This document shows positions 1 through 15,000 of a stretch of DNA of 64,000 nt, piece after piece. The notes beneath the pieces are model-generated. The model worked only from the letters and a program-made list of their open reading frames with translations. It was not told where the DNA came from and made no database searches. The translations under genes and the position numbers were made by a program. How positions within the stretch are numbered: position 1 is the stretch's first letter; each line of letters opens with the position of its first letter. Origin of the DNA: Burhinus oedicnemus (taxonomy: Eukaryota > Chordata > Aves > Charadriiformes > Burhinidae); assembly GCA_008921705.1 (NCBI GenBank), contig VFFE01009084.1:1939139-2003138 (forward strand), given 5' to 3'.

Positions 1-3000
1 AACTCTGCATGGAAAAGAGAAGAAAATGGAAAAAAGCCTCTTATGTTTTCAACATTACGTAAAAACAAACTCAATAAGCTTTTACTCTCCTTGACTGACT
101 TTTCATAGTATTAGAAATATTGAAAGACAGAAATGAATACCTTACATTTCAGTCACATTTACATATGTATATCTGTTAGTGGAAAATAAAAAAAACTTAG
201 AGCAATCAGAATGTAACAAGTGACTTTGTTTTTCAGATCGAGTAAAAAAAATCCTGTATCTCATATAGATTATCACGTCATAGTCAGCACAGACCAGAAG
301 ACCAAAGTCTGTAATCGATGCAGTAAAGTTTCCAGCAATACAAACAAACTATTAACTTGAAACGCCGATCTCTAACCACTTAGCAATCGTATCTCAAAAA
401 GGCTTGATTTGACTTTGTGCTGCCAACTGAAAAAAAAACAAATCGTGCTTTTAAGCTGTGAATCTTAAGAGTTACTTACATACTTATTGCTTACTGTAAT
501 AAAATCAGTTAAAAATGATTTAATCTCCAACTAGGGAAAAAAATCCGGAAATATACTCTGTAAACAAAAATTTGTTCTACACCATTAAGTGCATTTATGC
601 AGAAAGATAACATTGTTATTCTGATACTTACCCAATCATTGCATTTTCTTTAATTTGACCCTCTGTGCCATTTACCATTGGCTCTTGATTTCTGTTTTCC
701 TTCTCTGAAGCATCACTTGAGAGGCCCAATAAAGCTCGTACTCGCTTTGACTTCACATCCAATATCGTGTCAGTATAACCCACTTCTTGTAGATACCTAC
801 AGGAACAGAAGTCACGCTAATCTTCCATGCACATCTCACTTATTCAAAACAGTAAATGAAAACTCCTCCCTAAACTCATCTTCAATCCCTTAGCTTAGCA
901 AAGTATGGTACTGTGCTAGTGAAACATGCTTATAAATCACCCTGTACCAGCTGCAGAGGGATCGTCTCTTGCAGTACCAGCCTCTAGAGTCACTGAGAAA
1001 AAAAAAAATAAAAAAAAAAAAATCAAAGAGCCTAGCAGCCAGAGGTTATACAATACGTTATTCATTCATTTACTAAAATGGATGGAAAAGCACTTTCAAT
1101 TAAAATATTTACAACTGGCTTATTAAAAAATCACTACAGTTGCATGTACAACATGGCCATTTTATTATTCAACACATGGAAACTACCCACGAAGCCTTAC
1201 AGGAAGTATCAGATATGTTCCTTATGTAAGCATTATTAGAAGCCTAGAAAACAGAGGGAATAAAAACAAATTCTGTAGCTACTAGTAAGAGTCATTATTT
1301 GTAATGCACTAGGTTTGATAAAATCTTTGCCTTGCATATAAGGGCTAGGCAGCAAGAAACCTGGACTAGCTTGTATGAAAACCTCAAGGTCTAAAGTTGG
1401 CTCTTTCTTCAATATACTTTACTGCCTTTGGGGAAAATGGGGGAAATAATGATTTGAAAAAGTAAAAATTGGTCTCTGTCTTTTCCTCAAGAATATGGAG
1501 TTAATAGCACTGTCTTCTGAGGAGCACTGGACTGCTTAAATGGTCAATATTCTAGAGGACTCTAAAGATAGGAAATGCTACTGTACAAGAACAGCTGTTA
1601 CAAATCAAGGACATGCACTTTTCCTGCAAGAACATTCTCCTCCAATTATTTAACAATATCCTCCACATAATCACATTAGGAGAGAAATATTGATTGTTGG
1701 CTATATAAAAATCAAACCAGTCACCTGTGCAAAACAGACTCCATCACTAATATGCACTCTTTATTCAGCACTGTGTCACTTATTTATGAATTGCGCCAAG
1801 AAGGAAGTGCTTGTCTTCAAAAATCACCAATCCAAGTCAAGACCACTTTATTTACATTTATTCAACAACATGCAAAGATTTGAGCTCTTGCAAGAGAAAA
1901 GCATGTACAAGCCATCCAACAGACAAATTTAACTTCTGTATAACTCCTCAGAAACAGGTCCTCTAATATAAGCTCCAGACTGTTCTTACTGTCTCCCTCC
2001 CCTCTCATTTGATCCTCTGTAACACACCAAAAAAAATTAGAAAGCAGAAGTTTTGCTAACTGATTAGAAGAACTTAGAATCTGTCAGCATAGGGGATAAG
2101 GCAAATGCATGAAATATCAGCTAGAGACACTCTGATGTGAGATCTTTAAGAGACCTCTTCAATTTAAACCAAGGATTGTAACCAAAACAAAAAACTCACA
2201 CAAAAATATGACCAAGTCATTATGACCACAATTCAAAAACTAGTTTAGATTAACAGACATTTGCCTCATTGAGATGAACGGAGAATTAGAAAACTTCTGG
2301 TCCAACCTTCTGTGTATTAGTCTTTCCTGAACCTCAAGCAGGTCAAAATAAAAGTTATTCCTCTCCAACACCAGTTATTTTTATTTTACATAGCTCTTAA
2401 CAGAATTACTTGTGTGTGGTGTTTTTTAATTGCAAAAAGAATTGCAAAGTGTCATGACCCACTGTTTTCCCAAGCAGATTGTTTTATTATACTCAGTGAA
2501 AGAAAAGCAAAGGAGATGCGGTGTTTGTGATTTGACAAGGCTTCTCATCTGAAGTTCTGAAATATTAAAATTTTTCAAAAAACTTAGGAAAAGTAGGGCA
2601 GAAGCTGAATGAAGTTCATCATACACACTAACTTTTCTTGAAAGAAAACCTAACAGGAAAAAAAAAAAAAATCAACTACCACCATCACTACGTTTCATTA
2701 CCAGATTCTTTCCCTTGCATTCACTATTCAAGTCATTTTTTCAACACTTACTGTCTTAGCAGCTGTCGCCCTTGTTTCCATATTAGCTGACTGTTCTGTT
2801 GTGGCTGAATCTCTGTCTCATTCCCTTCATCTGGAAAAGATTATTTAATTACAAACATTTTTTCCTTTGTCTTATAATGATTATGAATGGTTTAATAACA
2901 AAATAAAAGATTCGAAGTGCCAATAATCAAGAGAGAAAAAAATGCACATAGCATGTAACTGTAGTACTACGTACACATAAAGATTGTCAGGTACACCCTA

Positions 3001-6000
3001 CTGTATGACAGCAAGTTCCAGTAGTCATCAGTGCCTTCCCTTCTGTCTCACATACAAAAGCCCCACCTTACTCCTTTTTCTTTAAGGGAACATAATCACA
3101 TAGACAATCTGGAGTTCCATTTTTTTGCATTAACCTTCCGATTTATAATTTCAGTTTGAATACAAACATCTTTCACTGCTAACAATATCAAATGGAACTG
3201 CAGCTTGATATCTATTTACAACTTACTATCTAACCAATTTCCTTAATATTTGACTGTTCAACATTAAACAAACAACCCCTGTTGTTTGGGTGGCTCTTTT
3301 TTTCCTTCCACAAAACTAATACAAATAGGGATGAATTTAAAGTTGATGTGAGAAGGTCTGTTGGGTTTTTTTTCTAACTTGAAAAGCTGTTGAAAAATTT
3401 TCATCACATATTCCACAACCATAAACTTGTAACCAAACAGAACCACTTCAGGAAAATCCACAAAAAAATTACGTGGCTCTTCTGGTAAGAAACCTATCTG
3501 AATGCTAGCAAACAACAGCTACACATTTATTCCATATATAGCTGCATACTACATGATGGTGGTCACCCCCACCCCACCCCCAGGAGATACATAAGCATAT
3601 GCTTCCCAAGATAAAAGATCTTGGTTTAGTATCTATGAAAGCCTCTACAAAAGTTGAAATGCTTGTGGTCCGAACACTAAAGCATGAACAATCTTCTTGT
3701 GTAAACAAAAATTAAGAACCAGAAAAACCTGTGGTATAAGCCTGTGAGTAACTTTATATGTGATGTGGGAAAGCTACTGTCCTTTCCAGGAAGTCATTTA
3801 CCTTTAAAACAACTGAATTAACACCACACACAAAAAAAAAACCACCACCCACCCAAAAAAGCTATCAAAGACTAATCAGAATTCACATGCAAGGAGAGCC
3901 GTATGAATTTTATCCATCTCAAATTCACAAATCCACTTAATAGCAACCATAGGAAATAATTAATTGCACAATGATTTTCTGATGACAACTGAACACAGTT
4001 GGACCCAATGCACCACTACCAAAGCTCAGTCTATAAGAATAAACATGACTGAGATAAATCTGCCTGAAAATTCCTTTTGATAGCAAAACCCCTTCTTCCA
4101 AATACACTATTAAGTACATCTACAGGCAAGTTTTCCCTTTTGCTTAGTCTTCTGAAAACTGACGACCACTAGCAGTAATAGCCATTTACAGATGAGAATG
4201 AAGGGATTTGCATTATGAGCAAATAATAGTAGAAGATACACCAAACGNNNNNNNNNNNNNNNNNNNNGGGGGGGGGTGCGCGCAGGGAGCATCCCTTTAT
4301 CAGGAGATTGAACTCTTTCTTCTAATTTGTATTACTGACTCCCCAAGAGATCATAAAGATAAGAAACAACAAGGACCCATTTGGAAGAACTACTAGAAAC
4401 ACTTCCACATTTTTTGTGACTGGGCAGGAAAAACAGAGGCCGGGCTGAGGGGTGAGGAAAGACACAGACCTACAAGTATCTATCAAAGACAGCTCCAAAG
4501 AAGCATGATAACAAAGTTTCTATTTTAAGTGTGTATCTTTCATCAGTCCAGATTTGATATAGAACAAAAGTGTACATTTCTGACAGCTACATATATAGAA
4601 TGCAATGGGATAAATCAGGATAATGGAATTTTAACAAAGGTAATTCCACTAATGTTCATTTTGCAGAAGTAATGCACTGTCTACAGCTCTGCGGGACAAG
4701 CCAGGCCTTGCACTGTATTCCTCAGCTGGAAACCAGAGCAACATTCTATAGCTGCATCCTGAGAAATTATAAAACCCAAGGATGTCTAGGATCTTGGTAT
4801 GATCAGAACAAAGTTTTATAGCGGTCCAGATACAGATTGGGGTCTTCCACTTAGTAATACCAAATTAGACTATTTCTTCAGTTAAGGAAATAACCTTGAT
4901 AATAATGTGGAATAAAATTTCTCAAAAATTCATTATATCTATCTTGGACAAGAAAAGCCTGGTGTAAAGTTTCATCAGTTGGTGTGGGATTAGATTTTTT
5001 TGCTTGGTTGTTTTTTTTCCAATGACCTTCTTAATCCAATGAGATAAGAATTAACCATGACAGTAAACTAGACCATCCCTTCCACAAACCAAGTGACAGA
5101 GCTGAGGTCTGCAGATTTTTCTATGTTCTTCCTTTATGTACAGGTGGTTCTAGTTTCATTGGTATAGTAGGAGCATCAGGGGACTGAGATCCAAAAATCA
5201 TCACCTATTACTTCTCCTTTCAAGGGCTTGACCTATAACCAGATCTCTGTATGCCTTCTTTTTTCCCCCTGAGTAAAGGATAGGGAGACAGAGAGAGGGA
5301 TGAAAGGAAGTCATTAAAATTCTTAATTCCTCAAGTTCAGTGCTTAAAACTATTGGAGTGAAGTAGGAGATGCAACGTCTAGAAAAAAACCAGCTTTCCA
5401 GAGACCAAGGAGAAAAACCTGTCCTCTCACAGCATAGCACTGAAGTTAGTTGTATGCATTTCTAATGATCATTGGAACTTTGTAAACAAATTCCCCACTC
5501 TCAAACTCTCACTTATGTCTAATATGCACTTTCATTATTTTTCTCCTGGAATACCTTTGAGGTAATTGAACAACAAAATTAAGTACTATACGTTTCATGT
5601 CCTTTGCCATTAACTTTTTATTCACAAGAATTATTCAAAGATAAATGGATTCTATAGCTATAAACCTAGTATCTCCCTGTTCCAAAACATCTGTACACAT
5701 TACTAAGGAAGCGAAAAATTATTCTCTCCAGGAAGAGTTTGTTGGTTTGGGTTTTTTTAAAATCAAAACTCGTTTGGTTTATTAATAAACCCTTTCAGAG
5801 CATTAGCATATATTTTTAATTTTACAAGAGTAAAATACAGTCTTTATTAATTATCTCTATTCCCACTGCTTCCATTAAGTGGCTTATTTTATCAACACTA
5901 TCATCTTAGCATTTGCACAATCCACGGTTAAGCTTTTATGCCAGTAATGAACTCATTCTTATTAAATTCTTACCAGAATCATAGTTCGGTGGCTTCATAT

Positions 6001-9000
6001 CTCCCTGATTCAATTCTGTGCCATATTTTAATTTGTGATATTTAGCCCTAAAAAAAAAAAAAAAAAAAAAGAAACTATTAGCACATTTAAAGGGTATCTC
6101 TAAACACATAAACATCACCTGTCTTCAGTTGAAAAAAACACTCCTTTCTTCTAGGCTAGGAACAAAACAAAACAAATAATTTCAGCAGGACTTCAGATAT
6201 ATAATTTTGCTTAATTACTTTTTCCCAAGCTTGACATGTAATTGCAAAGTGAATACTGATGAAACACAGGGATCAGTGTACTGCAGATTTCACAAAATGT
6301 TCTTGCTACATAAAAGGTTCCTTCCCTGTGGACACAGGCTACTCTCTGCTTCCCTCCTCACCCCCTTTTTTTGTAAGCCCTCACTATGAAGTATTTTTAC
6401 TATCCATGTCAGTTCAGTGCCATCTACTTCAAATTTCATGTTATCACCTCAATTAAGCAAACCTTAGTTTTATTCTTTGAAATGCTGTTATTTCCAGCAG
6501 CAGCAGGCCTTCGGTTAAAATTATTGTAAATGAGGTTTAGCACTGACAGCAGCCCATCTACACAAGTTTCTTTCAAAGTCTCTAGATCCGCCACTTGACC
6601 AAGTTCAAAAACAGACACTTCTCCTTCAAAAATACTAGCCTACAGAAGGCTTATTGTAATAAACCCCACAAAGCATGCTATATGATAATAACAGTAGCTA
6701 GAAGAAAAAGGGAAATGCTTTTTAATTTGAAAAGCTTCATCCTACAGAGTCAGTGTCTATGGACTTTTAAACACAAAAGTAGTACAGCATTACAAATGCA
6801 CATGAAAGTTTTTAACGGATTCATTAGAGTAGTTTTTTAACACAGTAGCAGTGAAACCGAGACAAAAAAAGCCTTAGCCAGTTTCACTATCTGTTCCTCG
6901 CTTCTCTTACACTCACTGTAACTTTTGTCTCTATGATTGTTTTATGCCAAACATGAAGATTTAGACAACAACAAAACACCTGATTCCCGATAAAGCTTTG
7001 CAGACATCCATAACCAGGTAGAGAAGTGGCACTCATACTAGTTCCTACCCTGAACAAAAGGCGGGGAAGAATTCAGGCAATGCTGGGCATGCAGCCTGGC
7101 AGTAGTGGGATGACCACCCAGCACACACACATGGAGCTCCAGTGTGAATGTACAGAGCTAGGCGTAGGCAGCAAGATACAGGCTGCAAAAGACAAACACA
7201 CACACAGACACCCCCCAAAAAAAAAAGCCCACCTCACATACACCAACACGAAAATGGGCTTCATTAGCTCCATTACTCACACGGGAACTCTTCCACTTAA
7301 AATTGTTTTTTAAAAAAATGAATGGGTGTGACACTTCATCATAGTATGAGGCAAGTCTCACTAAGCTCAAATGACTGTATCAAGAACGACCGTAGATAAT
7401 GTTTTCAAGTTACCTGTACCTCTTGATTGCTTCTCAGACATCTTCACTACATCACTGTTTTCTTTTGCCTTTTCCTATTTCATCAAGAAAACTCATTACT
7501 TCTAACAAAATGGTGCTGAGAGAAGCAATGCTTGGTAGCGCTTATGCTTCAGTATCACCAGTACTAGTTTCCTATTAATCCAGCTGCATTTTAATTATAA
7601 CAAACATGTAATTCTGGATAAGAAGGGTAAGTGCAGAGTGAAGAAATGCCTCTTAGGCATAGCAACAAAGAGAGATAGAGGAACTCACTTCCTCTTCAAG
7701 GGCTAGAGCACTAAACTGTAACTCAGCTGAGCAGCAACCAGCAAGGAAAGGAGAAAGGATGCGCTTGAAACGTATTAACAGCAATAAGTGAAGGATAAAC
7801 ATTTTGGTCAGTACAGAAAAGAATAACCAAAAATAGAACAAAATTAAAGCTGAATGGTCAATCAAAATATTTATCTTTCCTTTTCCAACTGTTTCCTACA
7901 TCTCACCAGCAGAGAGATGTTACTCTGGTAAAACAATCGCATTTCATTATTGTTAAATACTGATGCTATGTATACTACCACCAGTAATATAAAAAGTAAT
8001 GACTAATCAAGAACTAAGAAATCCTCTACTCCATCACTAACCTACCCCACCAACTTTAAACACTACACTTTGTCAAAAACTTCAAGTTTTTCTGCAGTCA
8101 GCAATTCAAGTGACCCTAACGTTTAATCCATTTTGATGTGACTTATCAGAAGTGAGCAAATATTAATACTTCACTTTAATCTGGATTAATGGCCTATACT
8201 GTGGTCTACTCAGTTCCTGCAAATAATTTCAGAGAGCAGTTAGTTTTGTGGCATGAAGCATTTGCTTGTAGTTCATGGATCTTATATAAAGTTCCATTAT
8301 TCTCTATGCATTCACTAATTTTCTTATCAAAGTTTTGTTAACAATTTTCACCCTGAGAACCAAAGTAAAATGTTTGCTAGGTTAACTGAAAGGATCATTC
8401 CTTATACCTTTGCTATCCCTCAGAACTCTCACCTGTTCTCCAAAACCCATTTTTCAAAAATTCAGCCTGCATATTTTTAAACTTCTTAGAACATCTATTC
8501 CAGTCTGTTAAATCTGTGTATGCTCATTTTTTTTAAATTTCTTTCCCTCTTAAATCAACAGTAATATTCTTCTCTCTTTTTATTGAAGTCTTCCCCCCTC
8601 ATTAAAGGCATTATAAAATCAGTTCAGCAAAGTGAGATTATTCATTCTATGTAAATTCTAAACTATTAGTAGCAGGGTTTCTTTTATTGCTTCCTCCTCA
8701 TAATACAACAGTTTTTAAAGCCTTTGTTATTCTTCTTTACTTCAAGAGGATAACCTAGATTACATGGTCTTGTACACCACTGGCCCTTAAATTTACTTTA
8801 AGGCCAAGATGGATTAAGACTTCATTTTAGAGAAGATTTAATTTTGTATATCCCAGGCAGAGACCAGTAGAAATACAGATACAGCAGAAGAATCATGTCC
8901 TAACAAAGACAGGCAATCGAAGAGCTCATAATCCCAAAAAGCAATCCTTATTTTTAATATTGCTAGGAAAGTTAAAAACAAAAAGCCATAGACCTTTGCC

Positions 9001-12000
9001 TGCAGAAAATGACAAAAAACCCAATGCCAAACTCAAATCTGAATTAATTAGAAACAATTAGTATAAATTCAGGTATCTGAGCAAGACACCGGTTAGATGT
9101 GAAACAGAAACATGAATACCATGTCAGAGTACTTGACCCGGTGATCTCACCTTCACCTATGCTCAGCTTCTAAAGTTCAGAGGAATATTTAAAAAGAAAA
9201 AATCAGTATAGATAGCTAACAGTCCATCAAGGAAATATTTTCTACACTTCTTCAGGCAGCAAGTATGATATTTATTATTAGAAACTTTCTTTTGGTACAG
9301 TTGAAAATGGCACAGGTATGAAAGACAAATTATAAACCACACTAAGGAAAGGGCTGAACACAAGGATTCAGACTCCAAGACTAGAAGGGAGAGTCTTGAC
9401 CATTCAGTTACACATACTGCAGTCAAAGGCTATGAAACTTCTCACAAAAGAAACTTTAATTATTTTCTATACAAATCTGAATATAGCTTATTCCATTAGC
9501 ATGTTTATATTTAATCTATTTCTACAATAACAGAGTATCTCCTGCCTACCTGTCATGCTTAATTTCTCCGCTTTTTCAGAAATGACATAGTCCACTTATT
9601 AACAGCTTTAAACTGGCTCTCTGCAGTTCACATTGAACTCCAGTTCACACATCAGAGCAGTGAGATACTATTATCAAAAAGAAGAGCAAATGTATTTTTT
9701 CTATAAATAAGTGTAAAGAAAAAATCAAAGTGTCTCCAACCTTCATATCATCTTGTCAAAAACAAGGACAGTGGTTTTGGGGCAGGGGAAGAAGGAGGAA
9801 AACAAATCACAAAGATGAGCCTTTATTATCTGAAATTTGTTAGATGATTTATCTTCAATTTCTGAAAATTATATCTGAATTATTAACAGTAGGCAGAGAC
9901 TGAAATATGACTTGAAAATAACTAGCTGAAGGATGTAACTTTATAGAAGGTATTTTCCATCTGAAAACTAGTTGTTCAAGTTGTTTGGAAGAAGAGCTAT
10001 TTTGGGGCTGTGAAACTATGTTACCGGGTAGATGCCCTTCCTCAGATAAGTAAGAATATTACCTCTGCTCTGGATTTTGCACTTCATTACACAACTCTCC
10101 TGTTTTGATTACCAGTATTTTCTTTAAACTATGTGTCTTCTGTGCAAATAGCGCTTGGAGACATTCACCACGGCTGCCACAAACACTTCAAGAGTTGCTT
10201 AGGAAAACGTGAAAATCTTTCATCCTTCTAAATTTCCTAAGACTGAGGGCAATGAAACTTTTCTGAATACTTCACACAGAAACAAGTTTGATCCTGATCA
10301 AAAAAGGCCACTATTTCTTGGAAATATCTGTCGCCAGACCTGAAGCATCTGATCCAGCTGTGCTGAGGGAGCCTGCCAAAACATCCGTAGAAGATCTGGG
10401 AGCCGCCGCCAAACCAAGAGACATAAACAAGAATGACTGCCAGGAACAGCACGGCAAGACGTTCTACTCAGAGGAGAAGGCGCCAGCCTTACGCTGATCA
10501 GACACACCAGAGCAGAAAACAACATAAAATTAAACCAAGTGTTTCTAGAGACATGGCTCAGGAGTCCAGTACTTTGGTTGAAATATGTTAAGACAGGAAA
10601 TGAGCTAGACTAGATGAAATACGACAAGGACTTGAGAGAAACAGCACTACATTTCAGCTAGCTCCTGAAAATCCAGAGGAAACAATGCAATTTATTGGTG
10701 GTGGAGCAAGTATTGATAAAGTAATAAAAAGTAACCCTCAACTGTGAGCAGCCTCACACTGCAATCTACTGGATGTTGGCAAAACTACATCAAAACTGCT
10801 GTTGAACAAATGACAGTGCTTAACTATTAACTACCTCCTTCTAAGCTCTTTGCTATTCAGCGTATTAAGACTCTTCAGCAGAAATAACTGGGCTTCCTCT
10901 ACATGCAACAAAAAGGTAATCTTACAATCACTGACACAAAGACTGAACATTAAACTAAATTTGTCAGAAAAACATGACAATTCCTAAGTAAAACTCATTT
11001 TCTACCTTATCCACTATAAAATTACTTAAGTGCCATGAAATAGAGAACAATGACGCTTCCAAAGTTGTTTATTTATAGTACACTTTGAATACATTTGGTT
11101 GATAAAAGAAATGCTGAACACCCACTATACAGATCAGCAGCTCATAAATGCATGTACCTGAGGAAACCAACGTCACTCGTTCCTTGCTCATGGTTTACCG
11201 AGAGCATTGCGAACATGGACTGCTCTGGGCCACAATTTCATATTCTGTTGCTTATAACTTATTTCATCTAGTTAAAGAAAGATTTGGTATGCTGCAAGGC
11301 CAAGGCAGAAATGAAGGAACACAGGAATGCTTCCCTGTCCCCTCCCCACCTGCACCAACCTTCTCCTAACTTGATCAGAAATGTTTTCCTCCTACCTTGT
11401 AGGATCTCATTTTCCAGCTCTGAGATCCCAGTGGAAAAAGCCAGCATCCCAACTGACTAATGCCTGACCCAGCCGACGTCTGATTTAGGAAAATGCTGGG
11501 AAAGAGAGTAGTGCTTCCAAGCTCAGTATGCTGCCATTCTTTTAAGTATCAAGCAACAACGCTTGCTGGGAGACATTTCCAGCGGAAATACAAGACTGTT
11601 CTTCAGAAACTGGCAAACAATACTGCTGTTTAAAACCACAAACTTATAAATAGCTGTCTCCAGCACACACCATTCACAAGCATCACATTTACTTTAAAAA
11701 CCATTGCACACCCATACTGAAACTGTCAAACTGGATCGATCAGCTGACTGTAGCCTACTGACCTGAGAAACTGAGGCTAATATCATACACTGCAGAAAAA
11801 AATACAAGAAAAGATAAAAGATATCTATGTAAAAACTGCTAATAAGAAACCATCGGGTGTTTTTTCCTAAGCCTGACAATGACTGCTGCATTAGGATTTA
11901 AATGTTTTAATATAGGCAGATTTAGGAAACGCAACTGGGGGGCATTTTCACTGTCTATATGGAAGTTTGATTTTTGATCATTTTTTTAATCTTACAAAGC

Positions 12001-15000
12001 TTTTCTGATAGCACATGAAAATGTATTTACATAGTCTGATAATTTTAGATAAATTGCTAACTTATCTGGGTTATGACCACGAAGCATCAGAGATATCCCT
12101 AAGTAATCAGGAATAGCTCCCTCAGTTTTGAAATACAAGAAGTCTTAGTGAATTTATATACCTTAAAGCATGTCTTTAACTGCACAAGAATATACTCTAT
12201 TGTCTCTGTCTTCTTTTAAAGTGACTCTAATCTTCATGATCATGCCTCAAATGTAAGCCTTTCCACGGCTATAAACTGTAATCTCCATTATGCATACATT
12301 TGATATTTTTCAGTGCTATTTGATAGAAGATCAGGCCATAACAAGTCTGAGCAAAAAGGGTATCTACCTCTGGCATTCCTCCAAGAACTCCCCAAAAGGA
12401 GCTGGAGCCCTGAGGCTACTGCTGGCCAGGAAACTGGCTGCAGCTCCATGCTAGCAGATGAATTGGTTGCTACCAGAAAGAGCCAAACTGGATTGTGTAA
12501 GGCATATCTAATGTGCTAAAGCAGCCCACGTAAGATGAGCAAACCTAAATGAAATACAGTGATGCACAACTATTAGTGTCCTTTTTAAATTATCTAGCAG
12601 CAATATCCTATTCCTTATTTGCATATTTGTATATTTCTAATCTTATTTCTACTAACACAAACTTATTTAAAAGAGGTTCATTGCATTAATATTTTATTAA
12701 AGAGAAGTAGGAATTACCTGATAGGAAAATGGTACGTAAGCAATGATTGCTTCGCAGTAGTGCCATAAATATACTCAAGGTCAAGAATTTTAAAAGATAT
12801 TCTACTATTAAAAAAAAAATTTAAAACTAAACTTGGCCTAAAATAAACCAGTTGAACGAAAAGACTTCTGGAAACATGATAAAACACCCCAATTTGTTTG
12901 CCTCAAAGATTAGAACAACAGGAAAGTATACTAAGAATAAAATGGTAAAGTAGACTGGGGACTTCTACAGAAATCCCCGTGAACAAAGAAACATACATTT
13001 GATTAACTGGTAAACAGAAACATTTTTTCACTCCTCACACTATTAACCTCTAGAAGATATTCCTGTAGAGTCTATCATACTGAAAAGACTCAAAATTTAG
13101 CAAGATTAAGACCTACTAACTACTAGGCAGTTATTCAAGACTTCAGTTCTCAGAGATTATTAAACAAAGCTAGTACTTTGAACAAAAAGAGAATACACTC
13201 TAATCCTGGGGTATGATCTATACAGTTAGGTTGAATTTACCAAGGAAAAAGTATTCATCGTTGATCAACCGTGGGGTTTATTTGCATGTTTTTGGAGCTA
13301 TACTATGTTAGCTATTGTTTTTACCATAAAGCAGACATTTAAACTACTAGTGTTATTTAGTATAATATTTGTCAATTTGAGAACTGAATATATACAGAAT
13401 AAATATTTCTTGGTTTTGTCAAATACAAAGGTAAAATAAAGTATCTGTCTTCAGAATTTCTTCATCATGTACTCATCACTAAAGCAGCATACCTTTCCTG
13501 TTTAAGCGCATATTCTAGCATTTTGATTCTTCGCACTAGATCCTTCTTCAGATTTTCTTGTCCTTTCCTTTCACCTTGAAGAAAGGCGATCTGGGCCTGC
13601 AAAAGGAAGTGTTCAATTTAGAATGTGCTTCCTCAAAACCATTCAGTATAGCTCTTAAGTGTGTGTGTCTCCCTCAAGTTATTTTAAAATTGATTTGTAC
13701 CATTCAAAACAAATTGGCTTACTGTCTTACATAAACATTAAATGCTTAGACAAAACACTGCATAGATAAGGCTCCTAAACTGCATGCTTGTTACAGATCA
13801 GGAAAAAAAAAAAGAGATAAGAAATAAAGCAATTTTAGTTTGTTTGACAGGGTTTATTTCCTCTCTTGGCTAAACATTCAATAAAGGATAAGGAACAGAT
13901 AAAATAAGCATACAAAAAGACTTCAGCAGATAAAAGCATTTACCAACAAGAAGCAGGAGAAGATGATAAAGTATTTCTGCTCACTAACTGAAGTAGTATA
14001 TAATTAGTGTACTGTTCTATAGATACATGTTAGATACATGATACTAGTCAAAGAACTGTAGTACAGCATGTTCAGCTAAAAGAAAAATAAAACCCTGTTT
14101 GTAATACAGTGCCAAGTGTTAATTATAATACTTACTAAAATAGGTTAAAGAAAGGTCTCCAGAAATACTGTAATTAAGAGAGAGAAAAAATGGAAAACAG
14201 AGAAAGGTATTTTGGTGAGGGAGATGAGGAGAGAAATGGTATAGAAGTAAATAAAAGTCAAGTGGAAAACAGATACCTAACCTTTATTGACTTCCAGAAG
14301 AGAATAAGTATTTAGCGACCTGTGAAAAATCATCTTTAAATAGAAAATTATGATATATATATTAATTCCTAATCACAAAGGCAGAACTACTTGCTTTTGT
14401 ACTTCATGCTCAAATCAAGTCCTTTATAAGAGGCAGGTTCTTGTGCTCTCTCAACTCATGAATACACTTTTAGACAAAAATACCTACGGGCAGTCACCAC
14501 TTCACACCTCGGCCTCACCTGCATTGCAAACCGCCTGCCATTTTCAGAATCAGAAGATTTCTGCCACCTTTGCAGCTAAGTCTCCAAGTATCTCATCTGT
14601 CTCCTGAGTAGCACAAACAGGGTAAAAGGCAACTGATCTAGAACATCAGCTGTTGAACATGAAGACCAGTAAGCCTTTCATTTATATAAAGGCCCACTGC
14701 AGTTCTGTAAGCAGTATTTTCTGTAGGTACTGCAGTCTGTACCAATTTCTAGGAAAAGCTTGGGAGAAATGAGGAGTATCCTCTCCTCACCTGCCACAAC
14801 CTTGCAAGCAGTCCCTAGATATTTCAGTTAATAGAGACAGACACTTCTAAAGAATAACTTATCTGACTTCAGATTTTTCCTCCAAGGTGAGAAAAACAGT
14901 GTCTGTAAATGCTATTTTCTTGCCACCAACCATGAAGGGAATGCACACACCAAACTCGGTTGAAGTTTGGAGATAAGGCAAGATGAGTCTTACTCCAAAA

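Noticed and set aside
2280..2350. Possible CR1 tail-like wording (CTGGTCCAACCTTC)
   Set aside because: It is too short and too diverged to support a mobile-element call.
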